Assembly: GCF_900100435.1 (NCBI RefSeq)
Contig: NZ_FNEX01000024.1
Location: 32,244-96,243 of the forward strand
Length of the DNA stretch: 64,000 nucleotides
Direction: 5' to 3'
Source: Pedobacter sp. ok626
GTDB lineage: Bacteria > Bacteroidota > Bacteroidia > Sphingobacteriales > Sphingobacteriaceae
In this document: positions 44,212 through 52,495 of the stretch, piece after piece
How positions within the stretch are numbered: the first letter of the stretch is position 1
How the letters are laid out: the number at the start of each line of letters is the position of its first letter
Made by a program: the position numbers and the translations under genes
Notes under the pieces: generated by a model
What the model saw: only the letters and a program-made list of their open reading frames with translations
Database searches by the model: none
What the model was told of the DNA's origin: nothing

Positions 44212-44993
44212 TACTTAATCTTTAACAATTTACTTAAAAAACCAGGATAACTGTCTTTATCAATAGACCCATCCCCTTTCGTGATGCTGTCACCAAAACA
44301 TACGATGCCCGAAGCCGGCAATTTATGGTCAGTTATGAAATCATAGACTGTTAAACCAATAAACCGATATCCGTTTGCTGTGGGGTGGATCCCATCCCGC
44401 TTGTTGGTATTGGCAAGATTCTGAATTAAAGAATCCTTGTCCGTGCCTATTTTGCCAATTGCCGCAAAGCGATGTTCCAGATCCAGCAAATAGGTTTTAT
44501 ACTCCGCAGCTATTTTTCTTACGACATCGTTGATTTGCTTTCTTCTTCCGGACACCCCCTCGGGTTCATAAAATGCTTCGGAGTGACGGGTTAGCAGATC
44601 GGGCTCATAACAAGGAAGTATGGTCATCAGCAACACCTTGCTTTTCGTTGCTTTAATTCGGTTCACCATCTCTTTAAGATTTTGTTCATATTCCGGCAAG
44701 GGTACGTGCTTTACACTGTTCATATCATTGGTACCAACCATCAATATGGTTAGTTTTGGCTTATGGATCAGACAATCCTTCTCCATACGTTTCAGCATAT
44801 CCACTGTATTGTTTCCCCCGACACCAGAATTAATGATGTCAAAAATCGCCGGTTCTCCATTTCCCTTAAAAGGAAAAGGAGAACCAGCAGTGTGCGCAAA
44901 AGACGCATTGCGCAGCAGACTATTCATCAAAGCAGTTCCGGCAATTGCACTAAAAACATACTTAACAGTTTGTCTTCTGTTGATATAATTCAT
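44211..44993 (-). CDS. SGNH/GDSL hydrolase with circularly permuted motif order
   Basis: 260 residues, an exported esterase-like protein. The N-terminus resembles a Tat signal (NRRQTVKYVFSAIAGTALM). The SGNH blocks are all present, but in the order II - III - V - I: block II with Gly in INSGVGGNNT (55-62), block III VGTND (86-90), block V DGIH (200-203), and block I with the nucleophile Ser in IVCFGDSITKG (S236) only 24 residues before the C-terminus. In ordinary SGNH hydrolases block I is at the N-terminus. The stretch after GDS (YPGFLSKLLKIK) and the strand before INSG (AIFDI) fit together if the old N-terminus was moved to the end. Deacetylation of carbohydrate is a likely role, by locus context. 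Overlaps the next gene by 1 nt. Confidence 0.88.
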   Translation of the reverse strand: MNYINRRQTVKYVFSAIAGTALMNSLLRNASFAHTAGSPFPFKGNGEPAIFDIINSGVGGNNTVDMLKRMEKDCLIHKPKLTILMVGTNDMNSVKHVPLPEYEQNLKEMVNRIKATKSKVLLMTILPCYEPDLLTRHSEAFYEPEGVSGRRKQINDVVRKIAAEYKTYLLDLEHRFAAIGKIGTDKDSLIQNLANTNKRDGIHPTANGYRFIGLTVYDFITDHKLPASGIVCFGDSITKGDGSIDKDSYPGFLSKLLKIK

Positions 44994-45010
44994 TATTTGC
45001 GAATTGAAAT

Positions 45011-45511
45011 TTATGGTTTAGTTATGGTGTAAGTAAAGTTTTTGTATGCTTTAACTGATCCAAGGCCCAACTCTACATTGTTACTTGCGGATGTCAAGGT
45101 AATAATAACTGTTTTATTCACCGTCACCGGAACATTCTTAATAGGAATGAGAATCTCAGCAGTGTATTGGCCCGCGGGAATCGTCACACTGCTGTATGTT
45201 GGCATTGTATAGTTTACATCAACCACAGCTGTTCCTGATATAGTAAAATTTACCACTACATCATAATCCTTCGGCGTATTTACGTAAACTCTGGCTCCGG
45301 CAACCGGTATGCTAGGTGCTCCGCTTGCAGTGTTGCCTACTGCGGTTACAGCCCCCGGATAAGGTCCTGTATTTACTTTTGCTACAATGTATACTGCATT
45401 TGGAATGTCCGGATAATTCTTTTCATCTTTCTTACATCCCACAATTGCAATTCCAAATAATAAAACGATTAAGCTTATTTTATTAACTATTAAAGTTTTC
45501 ATAATTTCCAT
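45011..45511 (-). CDS. Small lipoprotein with Calx-beta-like/DUF4843-type domain
   Basis: 166 residues; ATG at 45511 or 45502 (MKTLIVNKISL). Signal peptide with lipobox IAIVGCKKDE. The mature part is a beta sandwich: a strand VYIVAKVNTG, then the pattern DYDVVVNFTISGTAVVDVNY, VTIPAGQYTAEILIPIKNV, TVIITLTSASNNVELG, which is the Calx-beta/DUF1735-like pattern seen in surface lipoproteins at the ends of susCD pairs. It lies 3 nt after susD and 17 nt before the SGNH gene. Likely a surface glycan-binding protein (SusE/F-like position); this is inferred from place and fold. Confidence 0.75.
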   Translation of the reverse strand: MEIMKTLIVNKISLIVLLFGIAIVGCKKDEKNYPDIPNAVYIVAKVNTGPYPGAVTAVGNTASGAPSIPVAGARVYVNTPKDYDVVVNFTISGTAVVDVNYTMPTYSSVTIPAGQYTAEILIPIKNVPVTVNKTVIITLTSASNNVELGLGSVKAYKNFTYTITKP

Positions 45512-45514
45512 AAA

Positions 45515-46927
45515 TTAATATCCTGGATTAGGAACCAGGTTAGGGTTATCAATAAGTTCCTGGGCAGGGATTGGCCAGCGCAACCAGTTGGGATTGGTAT
45601 TTCCAGTTACCGTAGCATAACGTCCTGTTCTAATGAGGTCATAATATCTTTTACCTTCATAAACCAGTTCTCTTAGCCTTTCTCTTTCAATTTCCAAACG
45701 AACGTCCCCCTGCAAGGTAGCTAGCGTACCGCCAATATTAGCCCGTCCGCGAACTAGATTTAGTAGTGTAATCGCATCCGGTGTTAGTCCCTGTTCATTT
45801 AAGGCTTCGGCTCTGAACAAGATGATTTCAGGTAAGCGGTACACGATTCTGTTCGCATCCTGCTGTAAAACATTATTGGCTACCGTACCAGGATATTTCA
45901 GCACGTAAGTTTGATTAGGGTCTCTGTAGGGAGCTGGACTGGGGCCGGAGTTACGGTAAGTACCCGCGGTTCTCAGGTCACTGGCAGCGAGCGCACTAAG
46001 CACAGCAGGAGACGGCTGGAACCTCCAGTTGCCAGCAGTATAGGCCTGACCTAAAGGAAGAAACAGATCCGTCAACGGATTTGTATCACCTTCCTGATAG
46101 GTATAGTTATACTGGATTTCGAATATCGATTCTGAGGAGTTCTTATTGGTAAAAATAGTAGGGTAACTTGCTCCGGCTACCAAACTGTAATTCGCCGGAC
46201 TCACCATCACTAGTCTGGCCATTTCTGCTGCCTCAACATAACGCTTCTGCCATAAATATAAATCAGCCAGCGTACTTCTGATTGCTCCTTTTGTAGCACG
46301 TCCTTTATTTTCAAGCGTAGAGCTAAAAGGAAGATCTGGCACCCTTACTTCTGCAGCCTTCAAATCCAGTTCAATCTGTGTAAAAATCTCTGCTCTGGTT
46401 TTTTGTTTAGGAAACAGCTCGCCGGAAAGGCTCTCAAAAGGCTCGAGTACTAAAGGTATATTTTCAAATGTGCGTGTTAAATAGAAGTAAAAAAGTCCTC
46501 TTAAGAAATAAGCTTCTCCCATAATCCGTTCCCTGCGGACATCCAATGCCGGATCTGAAATTGCAGGCACGTGTTTAAGTACGCCGTTGATCCTGTTTAT
46601 GCCCTGATAAAGAAAATTCCAGGTCACATAACCGTTGCCTGAGCCTACATTACCACTAGTCACCTGCAAGTCATTGGATAGAGTCCTGTCGGTATTAGCG
46701 AAAACATCTGTCCGGCCATCTCCCCAGACTACATAATTCACCGCATTTTTTTGCAATGCGTCATAACAAGCATTGATGGCATTGTCTGCATCAGATGCTG
46801 TTTTAAAGAAATTGGCACCGGTTATCTGGCTTTCAGGAACTTGGTCGGTCACTTTCTCGCAACCAATTCCTGCCAAAACCACCAGCATGCCTAGTATATA
46901 TTTTAATCTAAATCTTTTCATGGTCAT
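45515..46927 (-). CDS. SusD/RagB family outer-membrane lipoprotein (locus 2)
   Basis: 470-residue surface lipoprotein partnering the SusC protein encoded 5 nt upstream. Lipobox LAGIGCEKV. SusD-like N-terminal part (ANFFKTASDADNAINACYDA, RRERIMGEAYFLRGLFYFYL, RAEIFTQIELDLKAAEVRVP, ALADLYLWQKRYVEAAEMAR-type TPR) and RagB/SusD C-terminal part (IVYRLPEIILFRAEALNEQG, LLNLVRGRANIGG, RERLRELVYEGKRYYDLIRT). The tail LIDNPNLVPNPGY is also characteristic. The substrate is not readable. Confidence 0.95.
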   Translation of the reverse strand: MTMKRFRLKYILGMLVVLAGIGCEKVTDQVPESQITGANFFKTASDADNAINACYDALQKNAVNYVVWGDGRTDVFANTDRTLSNDLQVTSGNVGSGNGYVTWNFLYQGINRINGVLKHVPAISDPALDVRRERIMGEAYFLRGLFYFYLTRTFENIPLVLEPFESLSGELFPKQKTRAEIFTQIELDLKAAEVRVPDLPFSSTLENKGRATKGAIRSTLADLYLWQKRYVEAAEMARLVMVSPANYSLVAGASYPTIFTNKNSSESIFEIQYNYTYQEGDTNPLTDLFLPLGQAYTAGNWRFQPSPAVLSALAASDLRTAGTYRNSGPSPAPYRDPNQTYVLKYPGTVANNVLQQDANRIVYRLPEIILFRAEALNEQGLTPDAITLLNLVRGRANIGGTLATLQGDVRLEIERERLRELVYEGKRYYDLIRTGRYATVTGNTNPNWLRWPIPAQELIDNPNLVPNPGY

Positions 46928-46932
46928 AACTT

Positions 46933-49900
46933 TTAAAATCCAACACTTAACCCAAATATGAATGTCCTGTACTGAGGATAAGTTCCCTGGTCAATACCAA
47001 TATCGGTAACTCCGCTTCCAAGAGAACTGGCTTCAGGGTCATATCCGGTATAATTAGTAATGGTAAAGAGATTTTGTGCAGTGGCATATACCCTGATATT
47101 TCTGATCGGCGTCTTATTAAAAAGCTTTGTAGGCAGCTTGTAGCCTAGTGTCACGGTTTTAAATCTTAAATAAGAACCATCTTCAATCCAACGGTTAGAG
47201 AATCTTTTGTTTCCAGCAGGATCGGCATGGTTAGCACGTGGAATATCTGTCACATCACCTTCAGCTCTCCATCTTCTGAGCATATCCAGACTTCCGCTAA
47301 ATCTACCGTCACTTTCCACGGTAAAGCGGCTTCCGTTAACCACATCATTACCATAAACAAAGGTGGTCAGGATATTCAGGTCAAAATTCTGATAAGTAAA
47401 AGAGTTGTTGAATCCTCCGGTAAACTTTGGAAGCGCAGAACCGATAATCATCCTGTCCCCATCATCTATGGTCTTGTTACCGTTAACATCCGAAAACATC
47501 ATATCCCCACCCTTAAACACGTAATTGTTAGCTCCAATACTGGTAGAAGTTAAGCCCGTGGCATTGTCGGTGGTATATTGGTACACCCCATTGGACTTCC
47601 AGCCATAAAAACTACCGATAGACTCTCCAACCCTAAGCACAGAATAGGAAATTAATGAACCAGTCGATCCCGCCCCCTTTTGTAAGATAATCTCGTTTGC
47701 GCCCGAATTTAGGCTCAGCACTTTGTTTTTATTAAAGGAGATATTGAAGCTAGAACTCCATGTAAACTTTTGCCCTTCTATATTTCTGGTATCCAGCGTA
47801 AACTCCAATCCTTTATTTTCCGTAGCGCCCACATTCTGAAGTACAGAACTAAACCCTGTTGTACCCGGCAAAGGAACATTCAACAGTAAGTTTGAAGTTT
47901 TCTTTAAATACACATCGGCATTCAGGGTAATCCTTGAATTAAGCATAGAGATATCCAAACCGATATTGTATTGATCGGTCGTTTCCCAGGTAAGATCAAG
48001 ATTAGGGATTGTGGTCATGTGGATGCCACTTTGTCCCAAATATCTTGAACTGGTACTGTATCCGCCCTGCGCAATGTAATCATCTATAGACTGGTTACCG
48101 GTCCTGCCCATACTTGCACGAAGCTTGAAGTCATTCACTGCGGTTATGCCCGACCAAAATGATTCATTACTGATTCTCCAGGCTGCCGATACAGCAGGAA
48201 ACATAGCATAACGTTTGTTTGCACCAAACCTTGAGGAACCATCACGACGAGCGGTTGCTTCTAAAAGATATTTGTCTGCAAATGAATATCCAATTCTCGC
48301 AAAGGCAGAAGATAGCCCATTGGCGCTAACGCTAGACCCCACTCCATTAGCTATCGAAGCTGCATTCAGCGTATAGATGTTGTCAGTTGCATATTGGGAA
48401 CCTGAAGCTTGTAGCCCAAAAGAACGTCGCTTTTGCTGACTGTAACCCAATAAGCCTGTAAGTTTATGGTTTCCAATGGTTTTAGCATAACTTAGTGTAT
48501 TCTCATTTACCCATCCGGTAACATTTGATGAAAAACCAAAACCAGATGATACACCATTCCGCGTAGCATTCGAGGGCTCAAAAAAAGTATCCAGTACAGA
48601 GGCATAGTTGACACCCAAGGTCGACCTCAACCTCAATCCCGGAATGATTTCGAATTCCCCATAAACATTCCCCAGCAAAGAAGTCACCTGATTCTCATAC
48701 TTTACACGCTCAGCATAGGCAACCGGGTTTATAAAGCCGGATACATCATCATTGTACAACGTACCATTTGGATTATAAAGTGGCATAGCCGGGGATTTTT
48801 TTAAAGCCACCTGGATCAGCGATAAACCACCATCATCAGTCGACGAGCGCCTATTCAGGTATCTTGTAACCGACAGATTAGAACCGAACTTTAACTTGTC
48901 TGTCGCATCATAATCCAGGTTCAATCTACCGCCGCCCCTTTGATAGCCAGAATTAATGATGATACCCTCCTGGTCAAAATAGTTACCACTTAGCGCAAAC
49001 CGAAGTTTATTTTCCCCTCCTCTTATCGCCATTTCATAATTTGATATCGGAGCACTTCTTAAAATCGCATCCTGCCAGTCGGTATTAGCCAAATTGCCAG
49101 AGTTATCCGGCAAAATAAAACTATATAGAGAAGTAATACCGTCATTAATTGCATTTGCACGCTGTTCCTGAATTAACTCCAATGACTGTATGCTGTTCAT
49201 CATTTTTGGCCTGGTGTTTTCATTGTCTTTTTGCACACCTCTATAATAGCTCAAGTTATAGGTTGTGGCTCCTTTGCTTCCTCTTTTCGTAGTTATTAAT
49301 ACCACACCATTTGCCGCCCTTGAACCATAAATAGCCAAAGCTCCAGCATCTTTCAGAATTTCCATAGATTCAATATCATCAGCATTGATGGCCGACAAAG
49401 CCGAAGGTGGTGTTCCGCCCCGCCCACTGTAACCGGTTAATGATCCTGATTCAACAGGCACCCCATCCACAATATATAGCGGATCATTACCTGCGTTAAT
49501 AGAGGTAGTACCTCTTATTCTCAAAGTAACCGCACTACCCGGTGCCCCTGAATTCTGCACCACCTGCACACCGGATGCCCGGCCCTGAATCAGTGATTGA
49601 GGCGTGGGTACAGGAAGATTTTCTATTTCTCTTCCTTTTATCGAAGATACCGCAGAGAGCAAATCCTTTTTCTTTTGTGTACCATAACCTACCACCACAA
49701 TTTCAGAGAGCCCTTGCTCTTGCTCCACCAGTTGCAAATTGATCTGAGTTTTGCCCGATGTAGCGATCTCCTGGGAGGTAAAGCCAATGTAAGAAAATAC
49801 AAGTATGCCTTTCTCCGGAATCCTAATGGTATAATCACCATTCTGATTGGTAGTCACCACTGCTGATCCTTGTTTGTGTTTAACGGTAATTCCCGGCATA

Positions 49901-50334
49901 GCCATACCTTTTGTATCGGTTACTTTACCGGTAACCAGCTTTGTGGTATCGGCAGTGCTATGCAACCTTGGTCTGTCTTTCAGAAAGACTACAATGTTTT
50001 TACCTCTGATGGCGTAGTCTAGGTTCTGCAGATCAAGAATCCTCCTCAAGGCCTCATCAAGAGGTATATTATTCATAGCAAGATTCAACACAGCCTCCTC
50101 ATTAATTTTATCGGGGGGCCAGACTACATTATAGCCCGTCTGTTTCTTTATACTTTTAAAGATCTGCTTCAGAGATTTTCCATCCTTATGAAGTGTAATC
50201 CTTTGCCCCAGCACAGCTGCAGAAGCATGGACGAGGAACACTAAGATTAAAATCGTGGTAAGTTTCATCACACGCATTAGTTGGTCAGACAAAATAGCAG
50301 AGCGACCATGCCTGATAAGGTCATAAAAAGTCAT
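46933..50334 (-). CDS. SusC/RagA family TonB-linked outer-membrane protein with STN domain (locus 2)
   Basis: 1133 residues from the ATG at 50334. Long N-terminal signal region (LMRVMKLTTILILVFLVHAS), STN domain (LKQIFKSIKKQTGYNVVWPP to NIVVFLKDR), carboxypeptidase-regulatory-like domain (VTGKVTDTKGMAMPGITVKH), plug with SEIVVVGYGTQKKKDLLSAV, LIQGRASGVQVVQNSG, PLYIVDGVPVESG, DIESMEILKDAGALAIYGSR, and barrel ending in FIFGLSVGF. The STN domain matches the fecR/sigma pair upstream: a signalling transporter. It lies 121 nt after fecR with a hairpin between. Substrate unknown; the esterase and oxidoreductase downstream suggest an acetylated or oxidisable sugar compound. Confidence 0.95.
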   Translation of the reverse strand: MTFYDLIRHGRSAILSDQLMRVMKLTTILILVFLVHASAAVLGQRITLHKDGKSLKQIFKSIKKQTGYNVVWPPDKINEEAVLNLAMNNIPLDEALRRILDLQNLDYAIRGKNIVVFLKDRPRLHSTADTTKLVTGKVTDTKGMAMPGITVKHKQGSAVVTTNQNGDYTIRIPEKGILVFSYIGFTSQEIATSGKTQINLQLVEQEQGLSEIVVVGYGTQKKKDLLSAVSSIKGREIENLPVPTPQSLIQGRASGVQVVQNSGAPGSAVTLRIRGTTSINAGNDPLYIVDGVPVESGSLTGYSGRGGTPPSALSAINADDIESMEILKDAGALAIYGSRAANGVVLITTKRGSKGATTYNLSYYRGVQKDNENTRPKMMNSIQSLELIQEQRANAINDGITSLYSFILPDNSGNLANTDWQDAILRSAPISNYEMAIRGGENKLRFALSGNYFDQEGIIINSGYQRGGGRLNLDYDATDKLKFGSNLSVTRYLNRRSSTDDGGLSLIQVALKKSPAMPLYNPNGTLYNDDVSGFINPVAYAERVKYENQVTSLLGNVYGEFEIIPGLRLRSTLGVNYASVLDTFFEPSNATRNGVSSGFGFSSNVTGWVNENTLSYAKTIGNHKLTGLLGYSQQKRRSFGLQASGSQYATDNIYTLNAASIANGVGSSVSANGLSSAFARIGYSFADKYLLEATARRDGSSRFGANKRYAMFPAVSAAWRISNESFWSGITAVNDFKLRASMGRTGNQSIDDYIAQGGYSTSSRYLGQSGIHMTTIPNLDLTWETTDQYNIGLDISMLNSRITLNADVYLKKTSNLLLNVPLPGTTGFSSVLQNVGATENKGLEFTLDTRNIEGQKFTWSSSFNISFNKNKVLSLNSGANEIILQKGAGSTGSLISYSVLRVGESIGSFYGWKSNGVYQYTTDNATGLTSTSIGANNYVFKGGDMMFSDVNGNKTIDDGDRMIIGSALPKFTGGFNNSFTYQNFDLNILTTFVYGNDVVNGSRFTVESDGRFSGSLDMLRRWRAEGDVTDIPRANHADPAGNKRFSNRWIEDGSYLRFKTVTLGYKLPTKLFNKTPIRNIRVYATAQNLFTITNYTGYDPEASSLGSGVTDIGIDQGTYPQYRTFIFGLSVGF

Positions 50335-50397
50335 ATATTTGGTTGTTTTGGTTGATAATTTATTGTACTAGCAATTTTGTAATAATCAAAACTTACA

Positions 50398-50423
50398 TCC
50401 GGGAGTGTTAGAGCACTCCTGGA
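50398..50423. terminator. Hairpin between fecR and susC (locus 2)
   Basis: Arms TCCGGGAGTG (50398-50407) and CACTCCTGGA (50414-50423), 10 bp with one wobble, loop TTAGAG. Like the hairpin at 8290-8314 in sequence (GGAG core in both arms) and in place, and equally without a T run on the minus strand. Confidence 0.55.
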
Positions 50424-50455
50424 TTATTTTAATTATCGTAATGTGGTTGTAAAGA

Positions 50456-51646
50456 CTATTGCATAACGATAATCCTCCTTCCTTCGATGCTAAACTGAAC
50501 TAATTTCGTGAGCGACAATACCTGAAGGAGTTCTCTTGCATTTTCAAACCTGGAAACGCTCCCACTCAGCACCAGTTTCCTGCTCGCTTCATCCTGATAA
50601 ATTATATCTACATCATACCACCTGGATACCTGGCGCATAATGCTTTCCAGGCTTTCGCGGTTAAAGTTAAAAGTGCCGTTCTTCCAGGCTACTGCAATTT
50701 CCGTATCTACTTCCAGTACATCAACGTGGTCAGCTTTCAATACAGCTTGCTGACCAGGCTTTAAAGTAGTAAGGCTTCCTTTTACCCATACTTTCACCGC
50801 ACCTTCCAGCAATGTCGTCCGGGTGCTGTTTTCATTATCATAAGCATTCACATTAAAATGAGTACCCAATACCCTGATCTCCTGCAAATCAGTAACGACC
50901 TTAAAAGGGGCGTCTTTTTGTTTGGCAACTTCGAAATAAGCTTCTCCTTTCAGCAAAACTTTTCTCTCATTTTTATCAAAAACCAGTGGGTATTTTAATG
51001 ATGACATGGCATTTAGCCATACTTTGGTGCCATCAGGCATGGTAATTTCATACTGACCACCTCTAGGTGTTTCTATTGTGTTGAATAAATTCAGCTGATT
51101 GGCCTTCCCCTTCACTTCATCCAATTTGTACACGAGTTTACCATCCGCTTTTTTGGTAATCTGGATTCCGGCCTGACTAAGTATTGTGCCATTTGCTTTG
51201 TCATCAAGGGTAATTTTTTTACCGTCAGCCAACGTAAGCGTCGCTTTGTTTCCACCAGGGGCCAATTGTTCTGATTTTACCGACACAGACTGCTGAACAA
51301 TCTGCTGCTGTTCCTGCTTGTTCATAAAGAACAAAAGTCCTACACTTAAGGCAATCAATACCGATGCGGCTATAGCAATTCTTCTATATAAAAGGTTTTT
51401 TTGGTTTTTATCCCCATAGCCTGCATCCGGTTGTGTCATCATCTTTTGGTGCATGCGTTCCCAATCCCCTTCCGGATGCTGTGCTACTTGTGATTCGCTG
51501 ATCCAATGCTCCTTCAACAGTAATAGCAGTTCTTCCTTTTTTTCATCTTTTTCAATCAGCGCAAACAATTCATTAAACTGCGCTGCTGTGCAGGAGTTAT
51601 CTAGATAACGCGCTAGTAAAAAGGATAGCTCATTTCCTTCAGACAT
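50456..51646 (-). CDS. FecR family anti-sigma factor (locus 2)
   Basis: 396 residues from the ATG at 51646 (MSEGNELSFLLARYL); the frame can be opened at a TTG at 51673, which adds nine unlikely residues. Cytoplasmic helices at 1-85, membrane segment at about 89-107 (RIAIAASVLIALSVGLLFF), FecR domain with TPRGGQYEITMPDGTKVWLN and KGEAYFEVAKQKDAPFKVV, and C-terminal DUF4974 (SLESIMRQVSRWYDVDIIYQ, ELLQVLSLTKLVQFSIEGRR). It should bind the sigma factor encoded 59 nt upstream and receive the signal from the STN domain of SusC. Confidence 0.95.
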   Translation of the reverse strand: MSEGNELSFLLARYLDNSCTAAQFNELFALIEKDEKKEELLLLLKEHWISESQVAQHPEGDWERMHQKMMTQPDAGYGDKNQKNLLYRRIAIAASVLIALSVGLLFFMNKQEQQQIVQQSVSVKSEQLAPGGNKATLTLADGKKITLDDKANGTILSQAGIQITKKADGKLVYKLDEVKGKANQLNLFNTIETPRGGQYEITMPDGTKVWLNAMSSLKYPLVFDKNERKVLLKGEAYFEVAKQKDAPFKVVTDLQEIRVLGTHFNVNAYDNENSTRTTLLEGAVKVWVKGSLTTLKPGQQAVLKADHVDVLEVDTEIAVAWKNGTFNFNRESLESIMRQVSRWYDVDIIYQDEASRKLVLSGSVSRFENARELLQVLSLTKLVQFSIEGRRIIVMQ

Positions 51647-51705
51647 ACATTTTGTATTTGGTTCTAAATACAAAGACGAAAAAAAACAAGGGGAGGCCTA
51701 CTCTG

Positions 51706-52302
51706 CTATGAATTATTTTTAAAAAAAATAACAACCAGAATAATCAGGTCTGAATTTGCAGAAATATGCAGTCTGATAAAGCTTAATGCATCCAGTATAT
51801 GATTCTTAACTGTAGCTTTAGAAATATTTAAATGTGTTGCAATCTGATCATAAGTCATGTGCTGCTCCCGGCTTAGACGGTATACAAATTGTCTTTTATA
51901 GGGTAACTTACTAACCACCTGATCTAACTGACTCTTCAATTCATCAAGATACAGTTGATCATCAGAACTACTATTGTCTGCCGCTTCGATCTCGGTCCAG
52001 ATGAGCTCTCTCAGAATTTTATCTTTAGAAGCTAAGCGTAGAAAATCAAAAGCCTTATTCCTGGCGACCTTAAAAAGAAATGAGGAGAAATTATTGATTT
52101 CGGTTAATATACTTCTGCTATGCCAGAGCTTTAGAAAAACGTCCATTACAATTTCTTCTGAGCTTTCCCTGGATTTAGTTACTTTAAGCAGATAGGAATG
52201 AAGCCTTCCGTTATATTTTTCAAAAAGCCGCTTGAAAGCCGCTTCATCTCCTTCACTAATAAGGAGCAATAGATCACGGTCGTTATCATCTATAATTTTC
52301 AT
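51706..52302 (-). CDS. RNA polymerase ECF sigma-70 factor (locus 2)
   Basis: 198 residues. Region 2: AAFKRLFEKYNGRLHSYLLK, SEEIVMDVFLKLWHSRSIL, FLFKVARNKAFDFLRL; region 4: LPYKRQFVYRLSREQHMTYD with QIATHLNISKATVKNHILDA. The C-terminus is hydrophobic (SDLIILVVIFFKN), so it may dock to the membrane near FecR. Not a close copy of the locus 1 sigma factor, so the two loci should respond separately. Divergent from ettA over a 193-nt gap. Confidence 0.95.
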   Translation of the reverse strand: MKIIDDNDRDLLLLISEGDEAAFKRLFEKYNGRLHSYLLKVTKSRESSEEIVMDVFLKLWHSRSILTEINNFSSFLFKVARNKAFDFLRLASKDKILRELIWTEIEAADNSSSDDQLYLDELKSQLDQVVSKLPYKRQFVYRLSREQHMTYDQIATHLNISKATVKNHILDALSFIRLHISANSDLIILVVIFFKNNS

Positions 52303-52420
52303 ACGGTCTGCCAGGCTGGCTTATACAATGGTTTAATCTATTTGGTCTACTACACAATAGTACATAAACTCGCTAACTAAACAAAGTCGGGATCTATTAA
52401 TAGATTATCTTATGCACCAT

Positions 52421-52450
52421 TTTGTTCCTGGTTTACCTTTCTTATCTTTG
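52421..52450 (+). promoter_or_regulatory. Promoter of ettA
   Basis: TTTG at 52421-52424, 18 nt, TATCTTTG at 52443-52450 (exact TAnnTTTG). Transcription from about 52457 gives a leader of about 40 nt. Confidence 0.65.
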
Positions 52451-52495
52451 CTGTAAATAGAGGGTTCTTAAAACCCAACTAATATACGAATAAAG

